Source: JAQWRV01 sp045564915 (GTDB lineage: Bacteria; Pseudomonadota; Alphaproteobacteria; Rhodospirillales; Rhodospirillaceae). From it: a DNA stretch of 64,000 nucleotides. The DNA lies in assembly GCA_045564915.1 (NCBI GenBank), contig JBJLGL010000002.1:48586-112585 (forward strand), in the 5' to 3' direction. The notes under the pieces are model-generated. The model was not told where the DNA came from, made no database searches, and saw nothing but the letters and a program-made list of their open reading frames with translations. Each line of letters begins with the position of its first letter. Positions within the stretch are counted from its first letter, which is position 1. Both the position numbers and the translations under genes were made by a program. Below are positions 53,799-63,319 of the stretch, in pieces.

Positions 53799-54698
53799 CT
53801 AGTTTTTGAACCGGTAAAGATATCGGCTATCGGAACTAGAAATAGGGGAAAGACGCTCTACCATAAACCCTATTTCTCTAAAATATTTTTCTGTTTTGTT
53901 TATTCTATCGAGTCTTACATCGAGTAAAACTGTACTTGCTCTTGGGAGCCGCAAGAAAAATTTATTGTAGGTTTGCACATCATAAATAAAACCACAGGAT
54001 CTTAGTGATATAACACAAGTTGGTTCTTTAAGCTCGTCCGGTGCAGCTTCCGAGAAGCGAACTCTATCTAGCCTATTTAAGTCAAGGGTTGGTTGAACAG
54101 CATCTTCGCAGCGTTCATCAGTATCAATTAAATAAGCGGGCCTCGGCTCCTGCATTGATTGTAAAATACCAGACTCTAATAGTCCCAGACCACATCCTAT
54201 ACTGACAAAGTTGGAGAACTTAGTGGGTATATATTGTTCGATATTAAAAAAGTCTTGGAGTACCCAATTTGTTAGATAAACATCCGCCCCGAAAACTTTG
54301 CAATCCAATCCTTTTAACGAGTATTGCTCACTCACTTCCTGATAATATTTTTTATATTCGCTTATATGGCGGTTGAAATCTGCAGTTTGACCTTTCCAAT
54401 ATGTAAGATAATCACATTCCTTTAAGTCATAGAACAATTCAAAGGGTGACCTATGCGCAAATAGTGTTAAGTCAACATGAATAACCTTTTTGTCTTGAAT
54501 ACGCTGGATAAGCACTTTTCGCTTTAGGTACTCTGCGGCTAATTGGACATGCAATTCACCAGCATTCTTGCTTGCAAGCGCCTGTTCAAGAACTTCCCCT
54601 TTGTACTCCCGCAACAGATCTTCATATAATAATGGGGCGTCTTTATGACCCTTATTAATAGCAGTGACTACGCCTCTGTAATGCTTAGAAAAAGACAT
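53799..54698 (-). CDS. Methyltransferase-like protein, possible sugar O-methyltransferase
   Basis: A 299-residue cytosolic protein. An internal FVSIGCGLGLLESGIL (about 164-180) resembles the SAM motif I, followed by YLIDTDE as the acidic strand end. The N-terminal half is helical and unassigned. Overall it resembles putative sugar O-methyltransferases that are often near polysaccharide genes, but no such genes are adjacent. Function uncertain. Confidence 0.55.
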   Translation of the reverse strand: MSFSKHYRGVVTAINKGHKDAPLLYEDLLREYKGEVLEQALASKNAGELHVQLAAEYLKRKVLIQRIQDKKVIHVDLTLFAHRSPFELFYDLKECDYLTYWKGQTADFNRHISEYKKYYQEVSEQYSLKGLDCKVFGADVYLTNWVLQDFFNIEQYIPTKFSNFVSIGCGLGLLESGILQSMQEPRPAYLIDTDERCEDAVQPTLDLNRLDRVRFSEAAPDELKEPTCVISLRSCGFIYDVQTYNKFFLRLPRASTVLLDVRLDRINKTEKYFREIGFMVERLSPISSSDSRYLYRFKN

Positions 54699-54984
54699 CG
54701 GGTATATTTATCCAAAACGTGTGCTTAACGATACATGATATTTGGATAAACCATAATTAATGGACTGGATTCTTTCTACTAAGAATGATCATCCGGGTCC
54801 GCTTCTTATCAAGAGCCGACCCCAAAAGGAATGCTTTTGGTATAATGAAGTCTAATTAGCTATATCAAGATATATCCATTTATAGATATGTATATGAGAC
54901 CTTAATTTGGGATTGAGGCAGATCTAAAATGTATAGTGTTAATTTTCTCTTTCCTTTTGAATTCTGTGGGCAGTGAAGTATCCG

Positions 54985-57021
54985 TTAGTTAGCTTCTAAG
55001 CTCTGTTTGCGTGCTTGAACTACTTTGTCAGCATCCCGACCTGCTAGTTCTTGAAAGTTGTTAAATTGAGCTTTGAAGGTGCCGATGCCGAGTGATAGGG
55101 ATCGAATAGCGGTGATCAGTTCCTGCATTTCTGCAGCTGGGATGTTGGCATTAATTTGATCCCAGCCCTTCCAGCCTTCTCGTGCATCAAAACCAAGAAT
55201 CTGCGCACGCCGTTGCGTAATCGCTCTCTGAACTTTAGAGGTGTACTCCGTTGGCACTATTATTTGCACTTCGTTAATTGGCTCCAATAGAATCGGACTA
55301 CATTTGACCAGACCTTCAGTCATCGCCATACGCCCAGCAGTACGGAAGGCCTGATCAGATGAGTCTACAGCATGATGCTGTCCATCGGTCAATGTGACAT
55401 GTACGTCCACAACTTCAAAGCCTAAGGGGCCTCGGGACGTATTATCACGTATGCCATTTTCCACAGCGGGAATATAGTTTTTTGGCACTACACCACCAAC
55501 AATTGTATCCTCGAATTGAATACCTGAGCCTCGCGGTAGCGGTTTAATCTCTATTTTAATGTCGGCAAACTGTCCGTGACCGCCGGACTGTCTCTTAAAA
55601 CGCATATGCTGGACAACCGATTTGCCGATAGTTTCTTTATAGGCAGTTTGTGGTGACGAGGCTGAGATATCCAGATCGAATTTCCGTTTGAGCCTATCTA
55701 CGGCTAAATGAATGTGAATATCTCCTTGACCTCTAAGCAACATCTCATGTGTATCGGCAATCTGCTCTAGGATAAGTGATGGATCCTCCTCGCATAGCTT
55801 CCGCAGTGATTCCATCAACTTGACATCATCTTTGCGTTCTTTAGCAGATACTGCCTGGCCGAAAACTGGGGGTGGAGGTGCTAGCCAATGTTTCGGTTTT
55901 AGAACAGCCTTATCGTTAATTAAGTCACCGGCTTCACCTTCTTCCAGTCTTGATAAGGCAACTACTCCTCCAGTTTTTATTTCCGATGTTTTTGATTTAG
56001 CTAGGCCAGGTTCTGTCCCTTGCTGCATGTTTGAAATACGATGACCACCAAGTGTATCACCATCTTTAAGGACTCCACGCCAAACTCTTAAGTGAGTTAG
56101 CTTTCCTACATGCTGTGCATAGCTCACCTTATAGATTTGTCCGAGGATGCCTGAATCGGGCAGCCCGAGACGGTTAGCTGTCTCGTTAGCGTTTGGCACT
56201 TCATGGCGCAGGGCCTTAAGGAGGCGTAGGACACCATTTTCATGTTCTGCAGAACCGACTAGTACCGGTACGATCAAATCGCTTGCTAGATCTTTCTTCA
56301 ATTGCCGGTAGACTTCATCGCGCTCGGGTTCGATCTCTTCTAAGAGCTGTTCTAGTAGGGTGTCATCAAAATCAGACAAAGTCTCTAATAGTTCCCGCCG
56401 TGCATCTGTTCTTTCGCTCAAATTGACGTCTTCAATTGGTATACGTTCCGATGGTTCATCGAGCTTATAGTGATAGGCCCGTTCTGCTACTAGATCGACA
56501 TAGCCAGTGATTTTTGTGCCATCAAGGAGAGGAATATGTCGTAAAACGAGTGGGCGCTGTGATTGTTCTTGAGCAGCAGCTATAAGATCTTTTACTGGTG
56601 TTGTTGCGCTATCTATTTTGTTGATGAATAACATATGAGGGATATTGTGATCGTCTAGTAAGCGCAATATAGGTCCAAGAGCGACAATACGTTCAATATC
56701 GGGGTCTGTAACGACAACGACCATGTCTGCAACCATGATGGCATGGTGAAAATCTTGGATTAGGTCTATTGCACCGGGGCAGTCCAAAGCAATCCAAGGA
56801 TCATCAAGGAAGGAGAATCGGACCGGTGTTAGCTCTGTGGACATTGCTCGTGAACGGGCTTCGTCTGATGTATCACTGATAGTCGTGCCATCGTGGACAT
56901 TACCCTTGCGAGGGATATGCCCTGAAACAAACAACATGCTCTCGAGCAGAGTTGTCTTACCGCTCGATTGCGGCCCAACTAGAGCCACACAGCGGGTATT
57001 ATTGTCAATTGCGTCAGCCAT
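54985..57021 (-). CDS. Elongation factor G-like translational GTPase
   Basis: A 678-residue EF-G-like protein. G1 is GPQSSGKTT (16-24), G4 NKID. G3 reads DCPG rather than the DTPG usual in EF-G. Domains II-V follow with LLRGQGDIHIHLAVDRLKRK and QHMRFKRQSGGHGQF. This belongs to the EF-G-like subgroup separate from the main fusA. The true fusA, in the str operon, is not in this window. It may act in ribosome recycling or rescue; no direct evidence is available. Confidence 0.88.
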   Translation of the reverse strand: MADAIDNNTRCVALVGPQSSGKTTLLESMLFVSGHIPRKGNVHDGTTISDTSDEARSRAMSTELTPVRFSFLDDPWIALDCPGAIDLIQDFHHAIMVADMVVVVTDPDIERIVALGPILRLLDDHNIPHMLFINKIDSATTPVKDLIAAAQEQSQRPLVLRHIPLLDGTKITGYVDLVAERAYHYKLDEPSERIPIEDVNLSERTDARRELLETLSDFDDTLLEQLLEEIEPERDEVYRQLKKDLASDLIVPVLVGSAEHENGVLRLLKALRHEVPNANETANRLGLPDSGILGQIYKVSYAQHVGKLTHLRVWRGVLKDGDTLGGHRISNMQQGTEPGLAKSKTSEIKTGGVVALSRLEEGEAGDLINDKAVLKPKHWLAPPPPVFGQAVSAKERKDDVKLMESLRKLCEEDPSLILEQIADTHEMLLRGQGDIHIHLAVDRLKRKFDLDISASSPQTAYKETIGKSVVQHMRFKRQSGGHGQFADIKIEIKPLPRGSGIQFEDTIVGGVVPKNYIPAVENGIRDNTSRGPLGFEVVDVHVTLTDGQHHAVDSSDQAFRTAGRMAMTEGLVKCSPILLEPINEVQIIVPTEYTSKVQRAITQRRAQILGFDAREGWKGWDQINANIPAAEMQELITAIRSLSLGIGTFKAQFNNFQELAGRDADKVVQARKQSLEAN

Positions 57022-57426
57022 TGTGCATCCCTCACTTGTTTGCCGACCGTTATTATAAATATTTAGTGCGGCCGTATTTTGGATTAGGAGCTTTCGCTAC
57101 ATTCATTGAAACACGCCATAAGTCGTCTTCCAACCCGTTGATTAGTTACTGCATTTATTTTACCGTATCTTCTCGATATCCTTTTCTTTCAGCCAAATAT
57201 TATAGCCTAAAGCAGATTAACAGCCATCAGATTGCCCATTAATTTGTATAAGGTGACCTTTTCCGCTGCAACTACAGAGGATTTCAGACCTTTGGTATGC
57301 TGCTGCACGATATGAAATACTTTGTCCTGGGCCTCTTATAGTACTCCCAATAGTTCTTTTTGTGTCCACTCAGAAAATTTGGGGTACACTAGGAGAAAAT
57401 AACCATAGAAATTCCGCTTAGTGCAG
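57022..57426. other. Gap between the EF-G-like gene and the GST gene
   Basis: About 400 bases, AT-rich, with no supported gene on either strand. The left end should contain the promoter of the EF-G-like gene. Confidence 0.5.
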
Positions 57427-58086
57427 CTATGTTGCTTCGCCCCAACGCTTATACCTTTCCATGTGGTATTCAACGGTGTTCATCGTACTATTGTAACTCT
57501 CTCGCTCACGCATGGCGTCCATCCACTTTCTTAAAGATGTACACTCATCTGGGAGACTTGCCCCCCACAGTTCTTCGTAACAAGGGAACCTTTCCATGAA
57601 TGGCATGTACTGAAGATCTATCAGAGAAATATCCTCACCGATCATCAAAGGCCCATCTCCTAGCTTACGTATACCCTCAAATTCTAGGAAAAGAAATTTT
57701 TCCCCAAGGTTCTTCCGATTGAGAATTTGTTTTTCCTCGCTGTTTTTGTTTGCCATGAGCTGATGAAGTGCAGGTGTTAAGTATGTATCGCAATAATCAA
57801 TCCAGATTCTAGCAGTAGCGCGGCCTAAAGCGTCTCTAGGTAGGAGTGGTGGCTGGGGAAAAGCTTCTTCTATGTATTCATTAATAATTCTTGATTCATA
57901 AACAATGCCGCCATTATGACGTATGAGAGGAACTTTTCCATGTGGTGAGAGTTTTTTCCACCAATCAGGTTTGTTCGATAGGTCAACTTCGGTTAGGCAG
58001 AATTCTATGTCTTTCTCAATCATCATCATCCTGGTGCGCTGCGCGTATGGGCAGGCTTCGAAGCTAAAAAGTTCAACCTCTGGCAT
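57427..58086 (-). CDS. Glutathione S-transferase family protein
   Basis: A 219-residue GST with an N-terminal thioredoxin fold carrying C12-P-Y-A, like omega-class and glutaredoxin-like GSTs, then GKVPLIRHNGGIVYESRIINEYIEE for glutathione binding and a helical C-terminal domain. The ATG at 58086 is preferred because GAGAGGAG lies about nine bases upstream. It follows the propeller-protein gene on the same strand. Role is probably glutathione-dependent reduction or conjugation. Confidence 0.88.
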   Translation of the reverse strand: MPEVELFSFEACPYAQRTRMMMIEKDIEFCLTEVDLSNKPDWWKKLSPHGKVPLIRHNGGIVYESRIINEYIEEAFPQPPLLPRDALGRATARIWIDYCDTYLTPALHQLMANKNSEEKQILNRKNLGEKFLFLEFEGIRKLGDGPLMIGEDISLIDLQYMPFMERFPCYEELWGASLPDECTSLRKWMDAMRERESYNSTMNTVEYHMERYKRWGEAT

Positions 58087-58181
58087 GAAATAGTGCTCCT
58101 CTCTATTACTTGTTTTGCTCTTACGGCTCAGTGCTATATCAGACACGCCGTACATCTGACTAAATTTCAAGGTGTATTAGC

Positions 58182-61013
58182 TTATGTATTATCCTTCTTA
58201 CGAGGCGCTATAGTATTCTTAGTGGCGGCCTTTTTGGCTGTTGTTTTCTTACGTTTGGTTGTCTTCTTACCCAAAGATTTCTTTTTGATAGTTAATTTCT
58301 TACCAACGGTTGGCTTATTGACAGGCACTGTCTGGTCAACCTCAACCTCAACCTCAACCTCAATCTCAGCCTTCTTTATAAAGAAATATGGCACAAAATG
58401 AGCTATTCTTGGGAGAGTATACTGTCTCAGATTCCGAACGAATGTTTGGGTAGAAAGTCTCATCAGCATATCAACAACGAATGGTATCACAAATGCAGCT
58501 ACGACAAGGCCAGTTAGCTGTAGTGTGACTCCTTTTGGTGTCTGACTAGATGTAATCACCTCAGTTCTAATGCCGGCAGCCCAGAGTAATAAGAGGCCAG
58601 ATAAGAGTGCCAAATAGCGTACAATAGGTTCAGGCCAAACTCGTCGCTGAGTTATGTGGCCGTAAGAAGCAATCATCGCAGTAATTAAACCCAAGGTAAC
58701 CGGCAATCCCATTCTAGAGAACCACGGCTCACTTGTGGTGAGCCGGAGGGTTAAAGGAAGCGTACTTTCTTTTCCTTTTTGCTTAACCCATAAATCGTAT
58801 TGTCCTTGTTTAACACCCTGCCAAGCACCTTTTAATATCCCTTTACAAGACTCATTAAGAGGTGCATTGATCAGGGGTCTGGTGGTATCCACTTTTGTAA
58901 GAAAAAGTGAAGAGGCTTTACATGAGAAGCCCCATGTTAAGCTTGCCAGGCTGATTTCGATTACTGCGTTTTCAGAAGAGATATCGATTATTTCGAAAGG
59001 GCCATTACCGTCATATATGATCTCACTATCAACTTTGATCTGCCGGACAGCGAGTTTGGCTTGCGGTGTAGATGAAATTGCAGAACTCGTTATATTCTCT
59101 GGAAGTTGGTACAGACCGCTAGAGGATCCAACAAGGACACGCTTTTGCATATCGTCAAACCATATTACTCCATAATCACTGGTACCGCTTGTCCAGAGTG
59201 GCAAGTTAGCGATTGACATTTCTTTATCGAAGGGAAAAATAACTCCGCCAGTTTGCGTCTGCGCCCAAATTTTCTTATGTGCCACTGTGGCTGAAACCCA
59301 GGGCGTTAAGTCATTTATTAGAACAGTTCTTAGTTCAGTATTTCTAGAAAAAGTGTTGGTGAGCTCACTCCAAACTAACGGCAGCCCCGTAGAAAAAAGC
59401 CGTATATGACTTCCTTGTCCAGCAAAGAAAACTTTCGTTTCTGGATCAACGGTGGATAAACTATGCTGTACACTAAGAGGAATAATTTCAAGATCAATAT
59501 TTTCATCTAACCATTGCTCTGGGCTAAAAGCTTTAACCGTACCATCTGCGTATGTTGCAAGCAGAATACCGTTAGATGCCTCCGTTAGATCCTGTACAGA
59601 TGAGTCTCCTAGGGTGCTAATTACACCTACAGGTTGCCAATTACCAATTTCAAAATCGAGAAGTACGATACCGGCGCCACTTGCTACAGCAATACGTGAA
59701 GGTTGATCGTTAGAGATATGTACTGCGTTGGGCTTAGTTCTAAGGACAAGTTCTAGTCGATCATCGTAAAACTCATATAATCCGTCTGATTTGCCAATTA
59801 GCAGTGACATATGTCCTTGTATATCACTGCGGCTAAATCTCTTCAGAATCTTTATTGGGCCTGGCCCTGCTTCAGCTATGAGACCCATCTGATGGCCATA
59901 TAAGGATTTATAAATCCCGTCCTCAGTTCCGGCGTACGTCGCCATATCATCAGTAGCGACAGATATCACCGGTGCGGTCAGCCCATTAATCGCGTTCCAG
60001 ATTCTGATTCCAGAGGAAATATCCAACCAGATTGCACCCCCGTCATGGAAGGCCATAACAGATTCGTCTTGTAGTACTGTGATTGCACGTATTGGTCCTG
60101 TGCGGAATCCTGCTCTCTTATCTAAGGTGAATAAACTAGATGAGTCGCTATCAAGATGAATAAGACCACTTTCCTCGGTACCCAGAAGGATACTCCCATC
60201 ACTAAGAACTGCTGCTGATAGGATTGAAACTAAGTTCAGTGGCGCAGGTAAGGAATCCCATAAGGGTTCTAACTGCATGGAGTTACCTTCGATAGCTATT
60301 CTAAATAGGCCAGAGCGCCTAGTAACAAGGATAAGCAAACCATCTTGATTATTAGCCACTGCAACTGGAGTAATATTGTTCCATCTGGGAGGAGTGGTAA
60401 TTGCTTTTGGTCCGCCAGCATCTATGCGGAGTAGGGAGTGATCGGTTTGAACAATGAGAGCCTCACCGAGGCGAAAGGCAAAGCCTGTAGGCGAATTAGA
60501 TACTAATTCAGTAAGATATCCTTCTGACAAAATTAAAACTGACCGATCTGTCAGAAGAACTGGGCCTTCTTTAGTAACCAGAATCTTAGAAATCGTTTCA
60601 AAAAGCGGTCTTCCTTGTTTTGGTAATCCAGAAATTATGTCATTCCAAATCAAGGTACCATTGGAATCTGGGGCAAAAGTTCCTAATGCTTTCTCACCGC
60701 CAACGAGCCATTTTTCATTACCTAGATAGGCAAGGGCTTGAATAGGCTTACGTTCGGGCCCGACATTGAACCGACGCCATTCCAATCCATCAAAGGCTAG
60801 CAAGCCTGCGTCATTAGCGGCATAGATAAGTCCTTCATGGCTAAGAGTAGCAGCATGCGTGACACGCGCTCCCTTAGTTAATCGTGTGTCATAGCTTTGC
60901 CATTGAGGACGCCCAGTATTTTTTAATTCTTGTGCAACTATGTTTACGGTGATTGTAAGTATCGCCAATATAATCGCACCGGTAAGCCCAACTTTCGTTC
61001 TAAGGGTTGTCAT
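58182..61013 (-). CDS. Large propeller-like membrane protein with lysine-rich tail
   Basis: A 943-residue protein. After an N-terminal signal/anchor (residues 8-27) comes a long series of short repeated strands of the reg_prop/beta-propeller type (IYAANDAGLLAFDGLEWRRF; ILLGTEESGLIHL; YAGTEDGIYKS). A Y_Y_Y-like beta domain follows, then about three membrane helices (roughly 770-850). The C-terminus is a (VE)n run and a Lys/Ala/Thr-rich tail with KKAATK. It looks like the sensor half of a hybrid two-component protein without kinase domains. Function unknown. Confidence 0.75.
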   Translation of the reverse strand: MTTLRTKVGLTGAIILAILTITVNIVAQELKNTGRPQWQSYDTRLTKGARVTHAATLSHEGLIYAANDAGLLAFDGLEWRRFNVGPERKPIQALAYLGNEKWLVGGEKALGTFAPDSNGTLIWNDIISGLPKQGRPLFETISKILVTKEGPVLLTDRSVLILSEGYLTELVSNSPTGFAFRLGEALIVQTDHSLLRIDAGGPKAITTPPRWNNITPVAVANNQDGLLILVTRRSGLFRIAIEGNSMQLEPLWDSLPAPLNLVSILSAAVLSDGSILLGTEESGLIHLDSDSSSLFTLDKRAGFRTGPIRAITVLQDESVMAFHDGGAIWLDISSGIRIWNAINGLTAPVISVATDDMATYAGTEDGIYKSLYGHQMGLIAEAGPGPIKILKRFSRSDIQGHMSLLIGKSDGLYEFYDDRLELVLRTKPNAVHISNDQPSRIAVASGAGIVLLDFEIGNWQPVGVISTLGDSSVQDLTEASNGILLATYADGTVKAFSPEQWLDENIDLEIIPLSVQHSLSTVDPETKVFFAGQGSHIRLFSTGLPLVWSELTNTFSRNTELRTVLINDLTPWVSATVAHKKIWAQTQTGGVIFPFDKEMSIANLPLWTSGTSDYGVIWFDDMQKRVLVGSSSGLYQLPENITSSAISSTPQAKLAVRQIKVDSEIIYDGNGPFEIIDISSENAVIEISLASLTWGFSCKASSLFLTKVDTTRPLINAPLNESCKGILKGAWQGVKQGQYDLWVKQKGKESTLPLTLRLTTSEPWFSRMGLPVTLGLITAMIASYGHITQRRVWPEPIVRYLALLSGLLLLWAAGIRTEVITSSQTPKGVTLQLTGLVVAAFVIPFVVDMLMRLSTQTFVRNLRQYTLPRIAHFVPYFFIKKAEIEVEVEVEVDQTVPVNKPTVGKKLTIKKKSLGKKTTKRKKTTAKKAATKNTIAPRKKDNT
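58335..58370. repeat. Hexanucleotide tandem repeat (CTCAAC)n inside the propeller gene
   Basis: Six copies of a CTCAAC-type hexamer (the outer ones imperfect: GTCAAC, CTCAAT, CTCAGC) encode the (Val-Glu)n stretch. As units of six, copy changes would lengthen or shorten the protein without shifting its frame. Confidence 0.85.
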
Positions 61014-61089
61014 CAGGTGGTACCTTGGTTTTCACGCAAGCTGTAAATGCCTTACACATAAGAAAAGCGCTGAAACTTGAAAGATTATT

Positions 61090-61971
61090 CTAACGATCTT
61101 CAATTAGTTCTAGCCATTCGCCGTTAGGGCCAATAATTATACCAGCACGTGCACCATTATAAGGCAAACCATCTAAGCTGGCAGTACCCGAATGAAAATC
61201 TACGGGAATTGCATCAAGATTATCAACTTGAAATGATACGATTGAAATACCTGGAGGTATATCGTTGGGGAGAATAGGGCGTTCTATCGCAATCTCTGGA
61301 TATTTATCTAACTCCAGCATGAATGGACCACCAATGTTTGCGGTTGAAAGTGGATGCGTTGTTTCCGAATCATAACCGTAAATCTTATTTAGCGCAGACA
61401 TCCTTACTGCTTGTGGATCAGTCACCTCTAGACCAAGGGTTCCTCCATAGAAATCTATGTGGCTTTGCATGGTGCGTCCGCCGTTGATGACAATGAATAC
61501 TCTATCAACAAATGATTCAGCCTGGCCAAGACCAAAAGCATGATTTTTGATGGTTGTAAAATATGTCATCTCACCACCTGGACCGAAGGCTTGCATCGCT
61601 TTAATCTCATCTGTGGTAGAGAGATTGCGAGGCATTGCTACGATTTCAAAGCCAGAATCTTTCAATAGCTCAGGCATGGCATCGACATCATCGACTAACA
61701 GTTCGTTGGCGTTCCAGCCTAACGTTTTAAGTGCGCTATAACCTTCAACGGTAGGGGATTCCACAAAGCGGAAGTAGAAGTCAGCTCCACTAGCTGGCTG
61801 CATCATCAAATAAGGCCGACCTTCCACTGCGGAAGCCTTCCAGACCCCTGATACGCTAGCACTAATCTCACCGCGGTCTACAACCTGATATCCTAGCGTT
61901 TTTGCATAGGCATGCTCGACTGCAGCAAGGTCAGGAAGGGCGAGCGTAACTGTTAGAATCGGTCCAAGCAT
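61090..61971 (-). CDS. VOC-superfamily (glyoxalase-like) protein
   Basis: A 293-residue protein formed of two vicinal-oxygen-chelate modules: residues about 1-130 (LTVTLALPDLAAVEHAYAKTLGY) and 150-290 (FIVINGGRTMQSHIDFYGGTLGLEV). Such modules bind a divalent metal and act in glyoxalase, dioxygenase or lactoylglutathione-type reactions. Metal ligands are not clear. The ATG at 61971 gives the usual strand start. Function unassigned. Confidence 0.78.
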   Translation of the reverse strand: MLGPILTVTLALPDLAAVEHAYAKTLGYQVVDRGEISASVSGVWKASAVEGRPYLMMQPASGADFYFRFVESPTVEGYSALKTLGWNANELLVDDVDAMPELLKDSGFEIVAMPRNLSTTDEIKAMQAFGPGGEMTYFTTIKNHAFGLGQAESFVDRVFIVINGGRTMQSHIDFYGGTLGLEVTDPQAVRMSALNKIYGYDSETTHPLSTANIGGPFMLELDKYPEIAIERPILPNDIPPGISIVSFQVDNLDAIPVDFHSGTASLDGLPYNGARAGIIIGPNGEWLELIEDR

Positions 61972-62064
61972 AATACTAATCCTTATTGTGAATTACTTCC
62001 GCGCTATTCAAAGCCTATCGCCAATGAAGTTTAAGATAGAGAGAGAGTACAATCACTTTTGGCC

Positions 62065-62781
62065 TTAGTCAGATGACTCTCCACTGAAATTCTGATGTAG
62101 GAAAGAGCGCGCGTATGTTAAGCCCACCTGCTCGATACCATGTCCATGGTCTGGGATAATATGGGATAAGTACTCTATATTTTGAGCATCTAGAACCCTT
62201 TGCATTTCTGTCAAGGCTGTGAGGGGAACAACGTCATCTTTCTCTCCATGAACCAGAAGAATAGGTGGTTTTGTTTTACTTTCCTCGGCTAAATACTGAC
62301 CACCTATTAAGGCTCCTGAGAAACCAATAATCGCCCCGACAGCGGGCGAACGACGAAGCCCAACGTGCATAGCCATCATTGTTCCCTGTGAGAAGCCCAC
62401 GAGAGCCAAGGCATTCGGGCTTAGACTAAGTTTATTTAGAATATCATCTAGATAGTTTGATAGAGGCACTGCCGATTTCTTTGTACCTTCATACATGTTT
62501 TTAAACGCATTTTCTAAAAGGCTCGGATCCTCAAGGAAAAGGTTAGGGTCATAGTCCCTTAACGTAAACCACTGACGCCCTATGGACGATAGTTCGAAGG
62601 AATCAGGTGCATGTGGACTATAAAACGCTGCATCAGGTAGGCTTTCGGCAAAGTAGGAGCTTAAACTAATGAGATCATTGCCGTCAGCACCATAGCCGTG
62701 CAGAAAAACAATTGCCTGACGAGCAGGCCCACCGGATAACGGAGCTTGTGAAGGACCGTTTAGTTTTGAACTATTCAACAT
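62065..62781 (-). CDS. Phospholipase/carboxylesterase-family alpha/beta hydrolase
   Basis: A 238-residue esterase of the YpfH / acyl-protein thioesterase-like family. The catalytic triad is visible: S131 in GFSQGT, Asp in HGEKDDVVP and His in DHGHG. VFLHGYGADGNDL is the oxyanion segment. It is cytosolic by lack of a signal. It is separated from the upstream VOC gene by about 90 bases on the same strand. Confidence 0.9.
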   Translation of the reverse strand: MLNSSKLNGPSQAPLSGGPARQAIVFLHGYGADGNDLISLSSYFAESLPDAAFYSPHAPDSFELSSIGRQWFTLRDYDPNLFLEDPSLLENAFKNMYEGTKKSAVPLSNYLDDILNKLSLSPNALALVGFSQGTMMAMHVGLRRSPAVGAIIGFSGALIGGQYLAEESKTKPPILLVHGEKDDVVPLTALTEMQRVLDAQNIEYLSHIIPDHGHGIEQVGLTYARSFLHQNFSGESSD

Positions 62782-62888
62782 AGACCTGAAACAATCTCCA
62801 AAAATACAGCAGGGCCATGATAAGCTATGCTGAGTGTTCTTGCACGATTTGGAATCCGTTTTAAGGTAGAATCACTATAGAGGAAACA

Positions 62889-63290
62889 ATGGGCGACGAA
62901 GAATCAGTACTCTTTGCTAATGACCTTTTTTACACCTCCTTTGCGAATCGGGATATTAGTGGGATGGAGAGTTTGTGGGCCGACTCTGGTATTGTCTGTA
63001 TTCATCCAGGTTGGCAACCTCTCTATGGCCGAGAAGAAGTTCTTGAGAGTTGGCGGGCGATTTTCGGGGATGAGGGTGTGCCAGACGTAAAATGCCGTAT
63101 GCCGCGAGCGACGGTCTATGGCAATATTGCCTTTATTGTTTGTATCGAAGACTTGGGTAGATCTTTTCTATGCGCAACTAACATGTTTGTGCGTACCGAG
63201 GGTGAATGGCGTATGACGCATCATCATGCTGGACCAGTCCATCTTGATGAAAGGGATCTCCCTGAAGAGCCAAGTATTCCTATAAACTAA
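62889..63290 (+). CDS. SnoaL/NTF2-like fold protein
   Basis: A 133-residue protein of the SnoaL-like (ketosteroid isomerase / NTF2) fold. It opens with ANDLFYTSFANRDISGMESLWADSG, then VCIHPGWQPLYGREEVLESWRAIF, and ends with EWRMTHHHAGPVH, typical of SnoaL_3-type proteins. These are often pathway-accessory domains of unknown activity. It is divergent from the esterase. Confidence 0.82.
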   Translation: MGDEESVLFANDLFYTSFANRDISGMESLWADSGIVCIHPGWQPLYGREEVLESWRAIFGDEGVPDVKCRMPRATVYGNIAFIVCIEDLGRSFLCATNMFVRTEGEWRMTHHHAGPVHLDERDLPEEPSIPIN

Positions 63291-63319
63291 AGTATTAAAT
63301 TTAAGATACATGCCGAAAT

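Noticed and set aside
54822..54840. Hairpin CCAAAAG/CTTTTGG between the methyltransferase-like and EF-G-like genes
   Set aside because: No T run on either strand at the proper side; too weak for a terminator call.
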